Shown here: positions 46,156 to 54,403 of the stretch, piece by piece | Numbering within the stretch: position 1 is the first letter of the stretch | Layout: each line of letters begins with the position of its first letter | Assembly: GCF_014652815.1 (NCBI RefSeq) | Contig: NZ_BMZN01000002.1 | Coordinates: forward strand, 104,545 to 168,544 | Direction: 5' to 3' | DNA: 64,000 bases | Origin: Alcaligenes pakistanensis | GTDB taxonomy: Bacteria; Pseudomonadota; Gammaproteobacteria; Burkholderiales; Burkholderiaceae_B | Position numbers and translations under genes: made by a program | Notes under the pieces: generated by a model | Seen by the model: the letters and a program-made list of their open reading frames with translations, nothing else | The model's database searches: none | Told to the model about the DNA's origin: nothing

Positions 46156-47193
46156 ATGGCTAAGTTGTCCTATCTGGAGTTAAGTGGTGGTCCCAAAGAA
46201 ATTGGCCATTCTTTGGGACGTTTCGGAGCCCCTGCAGTGCATGCCTATTTGCTGAGCTCAGCAGCATGGCAAGGCATCATGCAACATAAAGGGTCGGCTG
46301 TAGCCAGTGAACTGGCACAGTACACCGAGCGCTATTTCCCCCGAATATGGACCGAGCTCCAGGGCCTGGCATTAGGCCTGGAGCTCCCCTTTGATGACGT
46401 GTTTCTGTGGAACTGCCGGGGCGACCTGTGGGCCATGGCCCCGGACGGCTGCACCACCGTGCAGATGCCCGGCCAGGGCGAGCCCCGTCTGGTGCACAAC
46501 GAAGACGGCGATCCAGGCTTTGCCGGCTATTGCGGGGTGGCTAAATTCATCCCTGACAGCGGTATGTCCTTTGTGTCTTTCTTGTACCCCGCGTCCCTGC
46601 CAGGACATAGCTTTGCCGTGACGCAGGCGGGTTTGGCCATGACCGTCAATAATGTGCGTGCCCGCCATGTGGCCCCTGGCGTACCGCGCATGGTCTTGAC
46701 CCGTGCCATGCTGGATCAGCCAGATCTGGATCAGGCGGTCAGCCTCTTGCAGGATCACCCACGTTCGGGTGCGTTCCACTTGAGTCTGGCTCAGCGCGGT
46801 GATCCGCGTTTGTTTAGCGTGGAGTTCAGCGCCGAGGCCGTTTCGGTCCAGACCATCGAGCAAAATCGTCTGCATGCCAACCATGCCTTGCATGAAGCCA
46901 TGCAAGGGTTTGAGCAGCGCATTACCCGTTCCTCCGAGTTTCGGCAGGAACGCGGTGATGAGATGCTGGCCCAGGCCGGGGCAGACCTTGACCCCTTGAA
47001 AGTACTGGCTGATCAGCACCATGCGGAATTTCCGATCTGGCGTTGTGCTCCTGACGATAGCGATGCGGAGAATACCTTGGCGACCGTGGACATTCAGGTG
47101 GGAAGTCTGTCATTGAAATGGCAGGTCTACGAAGACCCGACGGATCAGCCGGTGCTGAAATTCTCTGACATTACCCGTCTTGATCTTGCCTAA
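46156..47193 (+). CDS. C45-family autoproteolytic acyltransferase/amidohydrolase
   Basis: 345 residues. Its relatives (acyl-CoA:6-aminopenicillanic acid acyltransferase, carcinine hydrolase) are Ntn hydrolases made as precursors that cut themselves before a Cys. The likely cut is Gly98-Cys99 in APDGCTTVQM, which would expose the Cys nucleophile; HNEDGDPGF and AGLAMTVNNVRA are further family marks. No signal peptide, so it acts in the cytoplasm. With an RpiR regulator upstream and a class III aminotransferase divergent, hydrolysis of an N-acyl amine or dipeptide-like amine is a fair guess. A strong terminator follows. Confidence 0.82.
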   Translation: MAKLSYLELSGGPKEIGHSLGRFGAPAVHAYLLSSAAWQGIMQHKGSAVASELAQYTERYFPRIWTELQGLALGLELPFDDVFLWNCRGDLWAMAPDGCTTVQMPGQGEPRLVHNEDGDPGFAGYCGVAKFIPDSGMSFVSFLYPASLPGHSFAVTQAGLAMTVNNVRARHVAPGVPRMVLTRAMLDQPDLDQAVSLLQDHPRSGAFHLSLAQRGDPRLFSVEFSAEAVSVQTIEQNRLHANHALHEAMQGFEQRITRSSEFRQERGDEMLAQAGADLDPLKVLADQHHAEFPIWRCAPDDSDAENTLATVDIQVGSLSLKWQVYEDPTDQPVLKFSDITRLDLA

Positions 47194-47198
47194 AAAGA

Positions 47199-47228
47199 AA
47201 TAGGGCCCTGTTTTAGCAGGGCCCTATT
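47199..47228. terminator. Bidirectional terminator
   Basis: AATAGGGCCCTG (47199-47210), loop TTTTAG, CAGGGCCCTATT (47217-47228), between convergent genes. Confidence 0.85.
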
Positions 47229-47255
47229 CTTATTGTCGCTGTCTCTTGGTGAGTG

Positions 47256-47819
47256 TCAGCCTTTGTCTTGCTCGCCGCGTTTAGGCTCCCACAGCACGTC
47301 AGAGCGACCGACATGGCGGTTCAAGGTGCGCGCCAGCACAAATAGCAGATCCGATAGCCGGTTCAAATACAGACGCGGGCCATCCTGCGGCAAAGAGGCG
47401 GCTGGCACGGCTACGACTGTGCGCTCTGCCCGACGTGCGACACAGCGCAATACATGCGCTTGTGCAGCCGCTGGACTGCCGCCGGGCAAAATAAATTCTT
47501 TGAGTATGCCCAAGGGCTCGTTGTAGTGGCGAATGGCTTGATCCAGACGCTCTACATGGCTGCTGCCTATGACCTGATGGCCGGGAATACACAGCTCGGC
47601 ACCCATATCGAACAAATCGTGCTGGATATCGGACAGCAGACTATCCACATCTTTGGGGAGCGCCATGCTGCGCAACACACCAATATGACTGTTGAGCTCG
47701 TCCACATCACCCAAGGCGTGAATCAGGGGAGCGGTTTTGGGCAGGCGGCTGCCATCCCCCAATCCGGTGGTACCGTCGTCCCCCGTGCGGGTGCTGATAA
47801 TGGAAAGTCGTGTGGACAT
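47256..47819 (-). CDS. Cob(I)yrinic acid a,c-diamide adenosyltransferase (PduO type)
   Basis: 187 residues. Transfers adenosyl from ATP to cob(I)alamin to make adenosylcobalamin. The PduO N-terminal motif TRTGDDGTTGLGDGSRL (residues 9-25), then LGDVDELNSHIG, FILPGGSPAAAQAHVLRCVA and LNRLSDLLFVLAR are the conserved set. The frame is open for 56 further residues upstream, but the start at 47819 (MSTRLSIIS) agrees with the family. It lies 7 bp after the acetyltransferase gene. Confidence 0.93.
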   Translation of the reverse strand: MSTRLSIISTRTGDDGTTGLGDGSRLPKTAPLIHALGDVDELNSHIGVLRSMALPKDVDSLLSDIQHDLFDMGAELCIPGHQVIGSSHVERLDQAIRHYNEPLGILKEFILPGGSPAAAQAHVLRCVARRAERTVVAVPAASLPQDGPRLYLNRLSDLLFVLARTLNRHVGRSDVLWEPKRGEQDKG

Positions 47820-47826
47820 ACTGGCC

Positions 47827-48351
47827 TTATGCCTCGGCAGGCTTGGGTGTGCCTTGGGCCAGATTGAGCAGGGCATCGCCGGTAACGCGAACGATACGCC
47901 ACTCTTCCAGCACTTGGGCACCTTGGTATTTGTAAAAGTCGATCGCGTTCTGGTTCCAGTCCAGCACCACCCATTCCAGGCGACCACATTCTTGAGCGAC
48001 CGCTAATTGAGCCAGATGGCGCAAGGCAGCTGCACCCAAGCCGTGTTTTCGGTGAGCGGGATCGATATACAAATCTTCCAGATAGATGCCGCGGCGATCC
48101 AAAAAACTGGAGTAGTTGTAAAACCACATAATGTAAGAAATTGGTGCGTCGGGCTGATCTTCCGGAGTGATGACCAGACAGTAAGCACTGGGCTCGTCTG
48201 AGAAGAAGCTGTTGCGCAGTGATTCGGCGCTGGCCTTGAAAATGTGTTCCAGTTTTTCAAAGGCGGCCATATCGCGCATTAGGCCCAAAACAGCCGGAAT
48301 GTCAGCGGGGGTGGCTGGACGCAGCACATACCCTTTAATAAATTCGCTCAT
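47827..48351 (-). CDS. GNAT N-acetyltransferase, diamine/spermidine acetyltransferase-like
   Basis: 174 residues with the acetyl-CoA site (motif A: GIYLEDLYIDPAHRKHGLGA) and the downstream LEWVVLDWNQNAIDFYKYQG helix. The YNYSSFLDRRGIYLEDLY stretch is typical of the SSAT branch, which acetylates diamines, polyamines or thialysine. The substrate is not proven. It is followed directly by the cobalamin adenosyltransferase gene. Confidence 0.87.
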   Translation of the reverse strand: MSEFIKGYVLRPATPADIPAVLGLMRDMAAFEKLEHIFKASAESLRNSFFSDEPSAYCLVITPEDQPDAPISYIMWFYNYSSFLDRRGIYLEDLYIDPAHRKHGLGAAALRHLAQLAVAQECGRLEWVVLDWNQNAIDFYKYQGAQVLEEWRIVRVTGDALLNLAQGTPKPAEA

Positions 48352-48462
48352 GCTTTTGCAAAGATTTAGCGTTATGCTTGATCGGAAACAGACGTAGTAA
48401 ACGTCCGAAAATAGGCATTATGAGCTAATTGTTTAGCTCTGCCCAATTTGCAGGAGTGAAAG

Positions 48463-48768
48463 ATGACGTGGACAAAACGAGGCGCGGCCTTGGCACTGGG
48501 AACTTTGGGTGTTGTGGCTGGCTCGGCATATGTCGTGGTTGCCCAGGCTCAAGAGGCCAGTGCATCGGGCGAAGTGCGCCGACTGGACGCTGAAGCTGGC
48601 AAGATCACCATCAAACATGGTGAGATCAGCGATCTTGAATTGCCCGCCATGACGCTGGTGTACAAGATTGATTCAGCCTTGCTGGCGAACATCAAGCCGG
48701 GCGACAAAGTTAAATTCACTGCCAAACGTGAGGGTGGTGATTACGTGGTCACCAAGATCAGCAAATAA
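48463..48768 (+). CDS. CusF-like periplasmic protein
   Basis: 101 residues: signal peptide (GAALALGTLGVVAGSAYVVV with cleavage near AQAQ) and a CusF-type OB fold (GEVRRLDAEAGKITIKHGEI, then LELPAMTLVYKI). In copper-binding CusF the ligands are His, Trp, Met, Met. Here the His and the first Met are kept, but the Trp and second Met positions read Leu, so metal affinity may be weak or changed. It is monocistronic with GCAGGAG upstream of the ATG, and no Cus efflux genes are nearby. Confidence 0.82.
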   Translation: MTWTKRGAALALGTLGVVAGSAYVVVAQAQEASASGEVRRLDAEAGKITIKHGEISDLELPAMTLVYKIDSALLANIKPGDKVKFTAKREGGDYVVTKISK

Positions 48769-48793
48769 GGCTGACTTGAACCATTGAATACCA

Positions 48794-48816
48794 AAACCGG
48801 GTTCGCCCGGTTTTTT
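48794..48816 (+). terminator. Terminator after the CusF-like gene
   Basis: AAACCGGG (48794-48801), TTCG tetraloop, CCCGGTTT (48806-48813) and a T-run. Confidence 0.9.
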
Positions 48817-48975
48817 CACGTCCGGCGTAGGTGATTTGCCAGCGTGTTCATGGATATTAGTTAGCTTTGTTGATCTTGCAGCGAGCAAGCTCGGCTTGTT
48901 CGGGCAGAGCCGGGTGAAGTATTGTGTTGAGTGGCTTGCTTGCTACGATGTTTGGTATTACCTGAGTCAGAATGA

Positions 48976-49006
48976 AAAAAGGGGCAGAGAAAATCTGCCC
49001 CTTTTT
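48976..49006 (-). terminator. Terminator of the hslVU operon
   Basis: AAAAAGGGGCAGA (48976-48988) with TCTGCCCCTTTTT (48994-49006), just past the hslU stop on the minus strand; symmetric. Confidence 0.88.
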
Positions 49007-49027
49007 CATGTCTAGCAAAACCCGAAC

Positions 49028-50365
49028 TTACAGCACGTAGCGCGCCAAATCCTGGCTGGCGACCGTTTCCTGCAACTGCTTGTTCACGTAATCCGCATCA
49101 ATGACCACGTTTTGCTCACCATGGCTGCCGGCGCTGTAGGACAGCTCTTCCAGCAGTTTTTCCATGACGGTGTACAAGCGACGGGCGCCGATATTTTCAG
49201 TACGCTCGTTGACCTCGAACGCCAGCTCGGCCAGACGCTGGATGCCATCAGGACGGAAGTCCAGTTGCACCTCTTCAGTGTTCAGCAAAGCAGCGTATTG
49301 CTTGGTCAGGGAGGCGTCCGTGGCCGACAGAATCTGTACAAAATCCTGGGCGCTCAGCGATTCCAGCTCCACACGGATAGGGAAACGGCCTTGCAGTTCA
49401 GGAATCAGATCCGATGGGCGGGACAGGTGGAACGCACCCGAGGCAATGAACAGGATGTGATCAGTACGCACGACACCGTATTTGGTGGTGACGTTGGTGC
49501 CTTCAACCAAAGGCAGCAGGTCGCGTTGTACACCTTGGCGGGATACATCGCCACCACTGCCCTGGCTCTCGCCACGCGCGGTAATTTTGTCGATCTCGTC
49601 CAGGAACACAATGCCGTTCTGTTCTGCATTGGCCACCGCCGCCGTGCGCAAATCGTCTTCATTGACGCGACGGGCGGCTTCTTCTTCCGTCAGTTGTTTG
49701 AAGGCTTCTTTGACCGTCAGCTTGCGGGGCTTGGTTTTTTCCTGACCCATGCCGGAGAACATACCGCGCAATTGCTCGGTCATCTCTTCCATGCCGGGAG
49801 GAGCCATGATTTCCATGCGAGGCATGGCCTGAGTCATTTCGATCTCAATCTCGCTATCGTCCAGCTTGCCTTCACGCAAACGCTTGCGGAACACCTGGCG
49901 AGCAGAGTTGTCCTCGCGCAGGGGTTGGCCGTGGGCGTCGCGAGAGGGCGGCACCAGTACGTCCAGGATGCGGTCTTCAGCCGCTTCCTCGGCCTGGGTA
50001 CGCACGCGGCGCATTTCGATTTCGCGGGTTTGCTTGACCGAGATATCCACCAGATCGCGGATGATGGTTTCAACGTCGCGGCCTACATAGCCCACTTCCG
50101 TGAACTTGGTGGCTTCGACCTTGATGAACGGTGCATTGGCCAGTTTGGCCAGACGACGGGCGATTTCGGTTTTACCTACGCCGGTGGGTCCGATCATCAA
50201 AATATTCTTGGGGACAATTTCGCTGCGCAGGGGCTCGGCAACCTGCTGGCGACGCCAGCGATTACGCAGGGCCACGGCCACGGAGCGCTTGGCCTTGCCC
50301 TGGCCAACGATATGCTTGTCCAGTTCGGAGACAATTTCTCCGGGAGTCATATTAGGTGTAGACAT
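49028..50365 (-). CDS. hslU: ATP-dependent protease ATPase subunit HslU
   Basis: Hexameric AAA+ unfoldase that feeds HslV. 445 residues: Walker [16 protein letters not shown] near residue 57, the central I-domain, Walker [11 protein letters not shown] and sensor/arginine-finger regions, with the C-terminal ARYVL tail that docks into HslV. The start at 50365 ([12 protein letters not shown]) drops 20 upstream residues. It follows hslV by 17 bp in the standard operon. Confidence 0.97.
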   Translation of the reverse strand: MSTPNMTPGEIVSELDKHIVGQGKAKRSVAVALRNRWRRQQVAEPLRSEIVPKNILMIGPTGVGKTEIARRLAKLANAPFIKVEATKFTEVGYVGRDVETIIRDLVDISVKQTREIEMRRVRTQAEEAAEDRILDVLVPPSRDAHGQPLREDNSARQVFRKRLREGKLDDSEIEIEMTQAMPRMEIMAPPGMEEMTEQLRGMFSGMGQEKTKPRKLTVKEAFKQLTEEEAARRVNEDDLRTAAVANAEQNGIVFLDEIDKITARGESQGSGGDVSRQGVQRDLLPLVEGTNVTTKYGVVRTDHILFIASGAFHLSRPSDLIPELQGRFPIRVELESLSAQDFVQILSATDASLTKQYAALLNTEEVQLDFRPDGIQRLAELAFEVNERTENIGARRLYTVMEKLLEELSYSAGSHGEQNVVIDADYVNKQLQETVASQDLARYVL

Positions 50366-50382
50366 GGTGGGGTATCCGGCTG

Positions 50383-50916
50383 TCAGAGTGTTTCGACGAT
50401 ATGGTTCTGGTTGGTGTAGATACACAGATCGCCTGCAATCTCCAACGACTTTTTAACGATGTCGGCAGGGGCCATATCGGTGTTTTTCAGCAAGGCCATG
50501 GCGGCAGATTGGGCATAGGAGCCGCCGGAACCGATGGCAGCCAGGCCATGCTCGGGTTCAAGCACGTCGCCATTGCCGGTCAGCACCAGTGTGTGCTCTT
50601 TGTCCGCCACCAGCAGCATGGCTTCCAGACGGCGCAAAACGCGGTCGGTACGCCAGTCGCGTGTCAGCTCGACCGCAGCGCGCAGCAGGTTGCCCTGATG
50701 CTTTTCCAGCTTGGCCTCAAAGCGCTCTTGCAAGGTAAATGCGTCGGCCGTCGCACCGGCAAAACCGGCCAGGATGCTGTCGTTGTACAGTCGGCGAATT
50801 TTGCGGGCTGTGCCTTTGATGACAACATTGCCCAGCGTAACCTGACCATCGCCGCCAATGGCGACTTGATCGCCGCGACGTACACAGACAATAGTAGTGG
50901 CGTGAAATTGTTCCAT
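50383..50916 (-). CDS. hslV: ATP-dependent protease proteolytic subunit HslV
   Basis: 177-residue proteasome-like peptidase. [20 protein letters not shown] contains the processing point before the catalytic N-terminal Thr (Thr7), and GDGQVTLGN and the [11 protein letters not shown] sodium-site loop follow. It is the first gene of hslVU, part of the heat-shock protease system. Confidence 0.97.
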   Translation of the reverse strand: MEQFHATTIVCVRRGDQVAIGGDGQVTLGNVVIKGTARKIRRLYNDSILAGFAGATADAFTLQERFEAKLEKHQGNLLRAAVELTRDWRTDRVLRRLEAMLLVADKEHTLVLTGNGDVLEPEHGLAAIGSGGSYAQSAAMALLKNTDMAPADIVKKSLEIAGDLCIYTNQNHIVETL

Positions 50917-51082
50917 GATTTCCTTCCGTTAAGATTCTCAGTTGGGGGCCGGGCAGGAAATTTCAAGCGCATGACAGAACGAAGTTTTTGTTTCAGCGTG
51001 TACTTGGGCTGGAAGCTGTGGATCAGGGGAGAGCGGCCAGCAGTTTGGAGCGGGTCGCATTGTGGCCTTGCGGGCAGTCACA

Positions 51083-51116
51083 AAAAAGCCCGCCAGAAAA
51101 ATCAAGCGGGCTTTTT
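51083..51116 (-). terminator. Terminator after dksA
   Basis: AAAAAGCCCGC (51083-51093) pairs with GCGGGCTTTTT (51106-51116), 28 bp past the dksA stop on the minus strand. Confidence 0.88.
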
Positions 51117-51143
51117 ATCAGGGCGATAAGCCGTAGGGCCTTA

Positions 51144-51581
51144 TCAGTCCCCAAACATCTTTTGACGCTTCTCGCGACGCTCTTGGGCTTCCAGGGACAG
51201 GTTAGCCGTTGGGCGTGCCAGCAAACGGGGCAGGCCGATAGGCTCGCCCGTTTCCTCACACCAGCCGTATTCGCCCGAATCGATCAGGGCGATGGACTGT
51301 TGCACTTTCTTGAGCAGCTTGCGTTCGCGGTCGCGGGTACGCAGCTCCAGAGCGTGTTCTTCTTCGATCGTGGCACGGTCAGCCGGGTCAGGAACGAACT
51401 GGGTTTCACGCAGGTTTTCCGTTGTGGCACCTGCGTTAGCCAGAATTTCCTGTTCAAGCTGGCGCAAGCGGTGCTTGAAAAACTCCAGCTGGGCGGCGTT
51501 CATGTAGTCTGACTCAGGCATCGCCAAAAGCTCCTGCTCGGTCAGCAGGGTTGTAGTACTGTCATGTGACTTAGTTGCCAT
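51144..51581 (-). CDS. dksA: RNA polymerase-binding transcription factor DksA, zinc-finger cysteines mostly missing
   Basis: 145 residues. DksA enters the secondary channel of RNA polymerase and, with ppGpp, resets promoter choice in starvation. The coiled-coil tip FVPDPADRAT is kept. In the globular domain the four zinc cysteines of E. coli DksA (CxxC...CxxC) read CEET and SLEA, so only one Cys is left and the fold cannot hold zinc in the classical way. Such forms are common in beta- and alphaproteobacteria. It is the third gene of a minus-strand set with zur and a COG0523 GTPase, 83 bp after the GTPase gene. Confidence 0.93.
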   Translation of the reverse strand: MATKSHDSTTTLLTEQELLAMPESDYMNAAQLEFFKHRLRQLEQEILANAGATTENLRETQFVPDPADRATIEEEHALELRTRDRERKLLKKVQQSIALIDSGEYGWCEETGEPIGLPRLLARPTANLSLEAQERREKRQKMFGD

Positions 51582-51664
51582 GATGCTTACCTCTTGTTGA
51601 CGTCTGGGAGCCTGTAACTGTCGTCACGCGCAATCGCTCCGCATTTACTGAATAAGTTTTCACT

Positions 51665-52756
51665 TCAAGCCAGGCAATTCTCCAAGCCCTGGGTGAAGAT
51701 GTCTTGTGGCAATTTGCGGCCAATAAAGACCAGCTTGGTGCCTTTTTTATCTTTGGCCAGCCAGGCATTGCCAGGCTCGGCGCTCATCATCATGTGTACG
51801 CCTTGGAAAAGCATACGGCGATTGATGCCCTTCAGATACAGAATGCCTTTATAGCGCATCAGATCTGGTCCAAATACTTGGACAATCCCCGATAGGAAAT
51901 CTTCCAGACGCTCGGGATCAAAAGGACGATCCGAACGGAACACGAAGGCTCCGATCTCGTCATTGTGAGCAGCGTGCTGGTGATGATGGTGGTGGCCGCA
52001 GCTTGGGCCGCAGTCGCCATCTTCATCGTGAGCATGATCGTGATGGTGATCATGACCATCATCTGCATCGGGGTGTTGTTCAGCCAGGAATTGTGGATCA
52101 ATGTCCAAAATGGAGGTCAGGTTAAAACCGCTGACTTCCAGCAAATCCTTGATGTCGGTCTCACCGAAGTGAACCGGCGTAATGGTTGCTCGTGGATTAA
52201 TGCGGATCAGACGGGCACGCAGGGCCTCGTAATCTACATCGTTGACCAGATCTTTTTTGGAGATCAGCAGGCGGTCCGCAAAACCCACTTGTTTCTGTGC
52301 TTCTTCTTGATTATCCAGCGTGGCCATGCCGTGTTTGGCGTCCACCACGGTGATGACTGCGTCCAGCCGATAGTAGTCGGCAATATCATCGTCCATGAAG
52401 AAGGTCTGGCAGACCGGGCCGGGGTTAGCCATGCCTGTGGTCTCGATGATGACGCGCTCGAACTTCAGTTCGCCCGCTTGGCGGCGAACACGCAAATCGT
52501 TCAGCGTGCGCATCAGGTCGCCGCGCACCGTGCAGCAGACGCAACCGTTGCTCAGCTCAACGATTTCTTCCTCGGAGTCTTGCACCAACAATTCATTGTC
52601 GATGCCCTCGGGCCCGAATTCGTTTTCGATGACGGCAATGCGTCGACCGTGATATTCGCTCAGGATGCGCTTGAGCAGCGTGGTTTTGCCAGCGCCCAAA
52701 AAACCAGTCAGAACAGTGACTGGAACCATGTTTTTCAGATCTGATGCCGCGTTCAT
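51665..52756 (-). CDS. COG0523 (CobW/ZigA-like) GTPase, putative zinc chaperone
   Basis: 363-residue G3E-family GTPase. Walker A GFLGAGKTTLLKR, the metal-binding CxCC motif in NGCVCCTVRGDL, the Walker B-like ETTGMANPGP and the base-binding ISKKDLV are all present. A His/Asp-rich linker (about residues 225-265) and the C-terminal CobW_C domain follow. Relatives under Zur control insert zinc into client proteins during zinc shortage. The start at 52756 has GAGG 7 bp upstream; the next Met at 52762 is also possible. It sits between zur and dksA on the same strand. Confidence 0.9.
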   Translation of the reverse strand: MNAASDLKNMVPVTVLTGFLGAGKTTLLKRILSEYHGRRIAVIENEFGPEGIDNELLVQDSEEEIVELSNGCVCCTVRGDLMRTLNDLRVRRQAGELKFERVIIETTGMANPGPVCQTFFMDDDIADYYRLDAVITVVDAKHGMATLDNQEEAQKQVGFADRLLISKKDLVNDVDYEALRARLIRINPRATITPVHFGETDIKDLLEVSGFNLTSILDIDPQFLAEQHPDADDGHDHHHDHAHDEDGDCGPSCGHHHHHQHAAHNDEIGAFVFRSDRPFDPERLEDFLSGIVQVFGPDLMRYKGILYLKGINRRMLFQGVHMMMSAEPGNAWLAKDKKGTKLVFIGRKLPQDIFTQGLENCLA

Positions 52757-52955
52757 AAACATGCCTCGCAGTGGCGGGCGAAAGGTACAAGGCACGGTTC
52801 CAACCGCGGCTTCCTGCACCCATCTGCTCCGCACGAAAACAACGTGCGATTACAGCACAGCCTTGCCTGTTGGGCAAACGGTGATCTGTAAAAATTCACA
52901 GAGGTTTGCCAATAGATCGGGGAATATATACTGATTGGCGGCAAAATACCACGTT

Positions 52956-53447
52956 TTAGGGGGCAGATAAGGGTTTTCGCTCGTTTTTAGCAGCAACACA
53001 ACGCTGGCACAGACCACGTAATTCAGTTTCGTGGCCAGAGAGAGCAAAACCCGCCTCGCGTACGCAGTCGGCCAGTTTCTTGCTCAAGGCCGGAGCGCAC
53101 AGTTCCACTACGGTGCCGCACTGGGTGCAGACAATCAGCAAATCGTGGGGGTGACCACCGGCATCCACACAAGCCGTCCAGGCATTGACGGCATCTAAGC
53201 GGTGGATCAGACCTTCTTCGGTCAGAAAGTCCAGAGCGCGGTAAACGGTGGGAGGTTTGGCGCCCGGCTGAAATTCACGAACCAGGTCCAGCAGTTCGTA
53301 GGCGCGCAAACTGCGCTGGGCCTGAATCAGGATTTCCAGCACCTGGCGTCGAATTGAAGTCAGCCGTTTACCGCGTTCCAGACAAAGCTGTTCAGCGGTA
53401 GCAAGCTGATCTTCAATGGCGTTGGGCGTAAGAATATGTACAGGCAT
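52956..53447 (-). CDS. zur: Zinc uptake regulator Zur (Fur family)
   Basis: 163 residues: a winged-helix N-terminus (RGKRLTSIRRQVLEILIQA, then PTVYRALDFLTEEGLIHRLD) and a metal-binding dimer domain with HPHDLLIVC and the structural zinc cysteines CTQCG and CQRC. It represses zinc uptake genes when zinc is plentiful. The start is 18 bp from the Zur-type inverted repeat at 53466-53480, so autoregulation is likely. It is divergent from the znu genes. Confidence 0.93.
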   Translation of the reverse strand: MPVHILTPNAIEDQLATAEQLCLERGKRLTSIRRQVLEILIQAQRSLRAYELLDLVREFQPGAKPPTVYRALDFLTEEGLIHRLDAVNAWTACVDAGGHPHDLLIVCTQCGTVVELCAPALSKKLADCVREAGFALSGHETELRGLCQRCVAAKNERKPLSAP

Positions 53448-53465
53448 GGCGCTTGATAGGGTGTT

Positions 53466-53480
53466 TGTTATGTTATAACA
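53466..53480. promoter_or_regulatory. Zur operator between zur and the znu genes
   Basis: TGTTAT-GTT-ATAACA, a perfect 6-bp dyad, identical on the other strand to the site before the znuD-like gene at 15811-15825. It lies between the divergent zur and znu starts and could control both. Confidence 0.85.
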
Positions 53481-53526
53481 TCTTTGGAAAAATAAATTCC
53501 CACTCTTGCCGCATTATCCCTGTTTC

Positions 53527-53676
53527 ATGTCCTGTTCTCAATTTTCCTCGACTTCTCGCAGTCCGGCCCCCCGCCGTTCGCTCTTGCTGGCCTCGGCGTG
53601 GCAGCGTGTGCTGGGCGCTTTGTGCGTGGCCGCCGCCCTGTGGGCGATGACGGCCTGGGCATTGGGCGCGTGGTAA
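53527..53676 (+). CDS. Small membrane protein (49 residues) at the head of the znu operon
   Basis: Reads MSCSQFSSTSRSPAPRR... and ends LWAMTAWALGAW: a basic N-terminus and one hydrophobic helix (about 28-47). The stop is 4 bp before the znuC start. There is no good ribosome-binding site, so it may be a leader peptide, a small membrane partner of the importer or chance. Confidence 0.45.
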   Translation: MSCSQFSSTSRSPAPRRSLLLASAWQRVLGALCVAAALWAMTAWALGAW

Positions 53677-53680
53677 GAGC

Positions 53681-54403
53681 ATGACGAACAATCAGACTTT
53701 GATCGAGCTGGATCATGTGGCGTTGGGCTGGAAAGACAAAATTGCCTTGCGGGACATTAGCGGCTGTTTCACCCGTGGCTCCCTGACAGCGATTGTCGGG
53801 CCTAATGGCGCAGGCAAGTCCACCTTACTTAAAGGGCTGACAGGGCAGATCAACCCCCTGAAAGGTCGCATCGCGCTTGATAGCGGTTTTCTGCATCAAC
53901 TGGCCTTGCTGCCGCAGATGGGCGATCTGGATAAAAGCTTTCCTGTGACCGTGCATGATCTGGTCGCTATGGGCGCCTGGAAGCGTGTTGGCGCCTGGGG
54001 TGGTTTCCCCAAAGCAGAGCACGAGCGCATTGGCCATGCTTTGGAGCAGGTGGGCCTGGCCGACTTTGCACGACGCTCGATTGGCACCTTGTCAGGCGGA
54101 CAATTACAGCGCGCCTTGTTTGCCCGCATGATCATGCAAGATGCCCAGATACTTTTGCTGGACGAGCCGTTTGCCGCGGTGGACCGCGCAACCTCGGATG
54201 AATTGATGAACCTGATTCTGGACTGGCACAAACAGGGCCGTACCGTGATGGCCGTGCTGCACGATCTGGATATGGTGCGCAGCTGTTTCCCGCAAACCGT
54301 GCTGTTGGCGGGGCAAGTGGTGGGCTGGGGTGAAACCGAAGCGGTGCTGACCCCGGAAAACCTGCATCTGGCTCGTCATCTGTGTGCAGGGGACTACTTA
54401 TGA
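53681..54403 (+). CDS. znuC: Zinc ABC transporter ATP-binding protein
   Basis: 240 residues with Walker A VGPNGAGKSTLLKGL, the ABC signature LSGGQLQRALFAR, Walker B ILLLDEPFAAVD and the H-loop AVLHDLDM. It powers zinc import by ZnuB and ZnuA. Its stop overlaps the znuB start (ATGA). It is downstream of the Zur operator. Confidence 0.95.
   Translation: MTNNQTLIELDHVALGWKDKIALRDISGCFTRGSLTAIVGPNGAGKSTLLKGLTGQINPLKGRIALDSGFLHQLALLPQMGDLDKSFPVTVHDLVAMGAWKRVGAWGGFPKAEHERIGHALEQVGLADFARRSIGTLSGGQLQRALFARMIMQDAQILLLDEPFAAVDRATSDELMNLILDWHKQGRTVMAVLHDLDMVRSCFPQTVLLAGQVVGWGETEAVLTPENLHLARHLCAGDYL

Noticed and set aside
53453-53650. Cys/Pro-rich plus-strand frame across the zur-znu gap
   Set aside because: It starts inside the Zur operator region, has no ribosome-binding site and overlaps the more plausible 49-codon frame at 53527.
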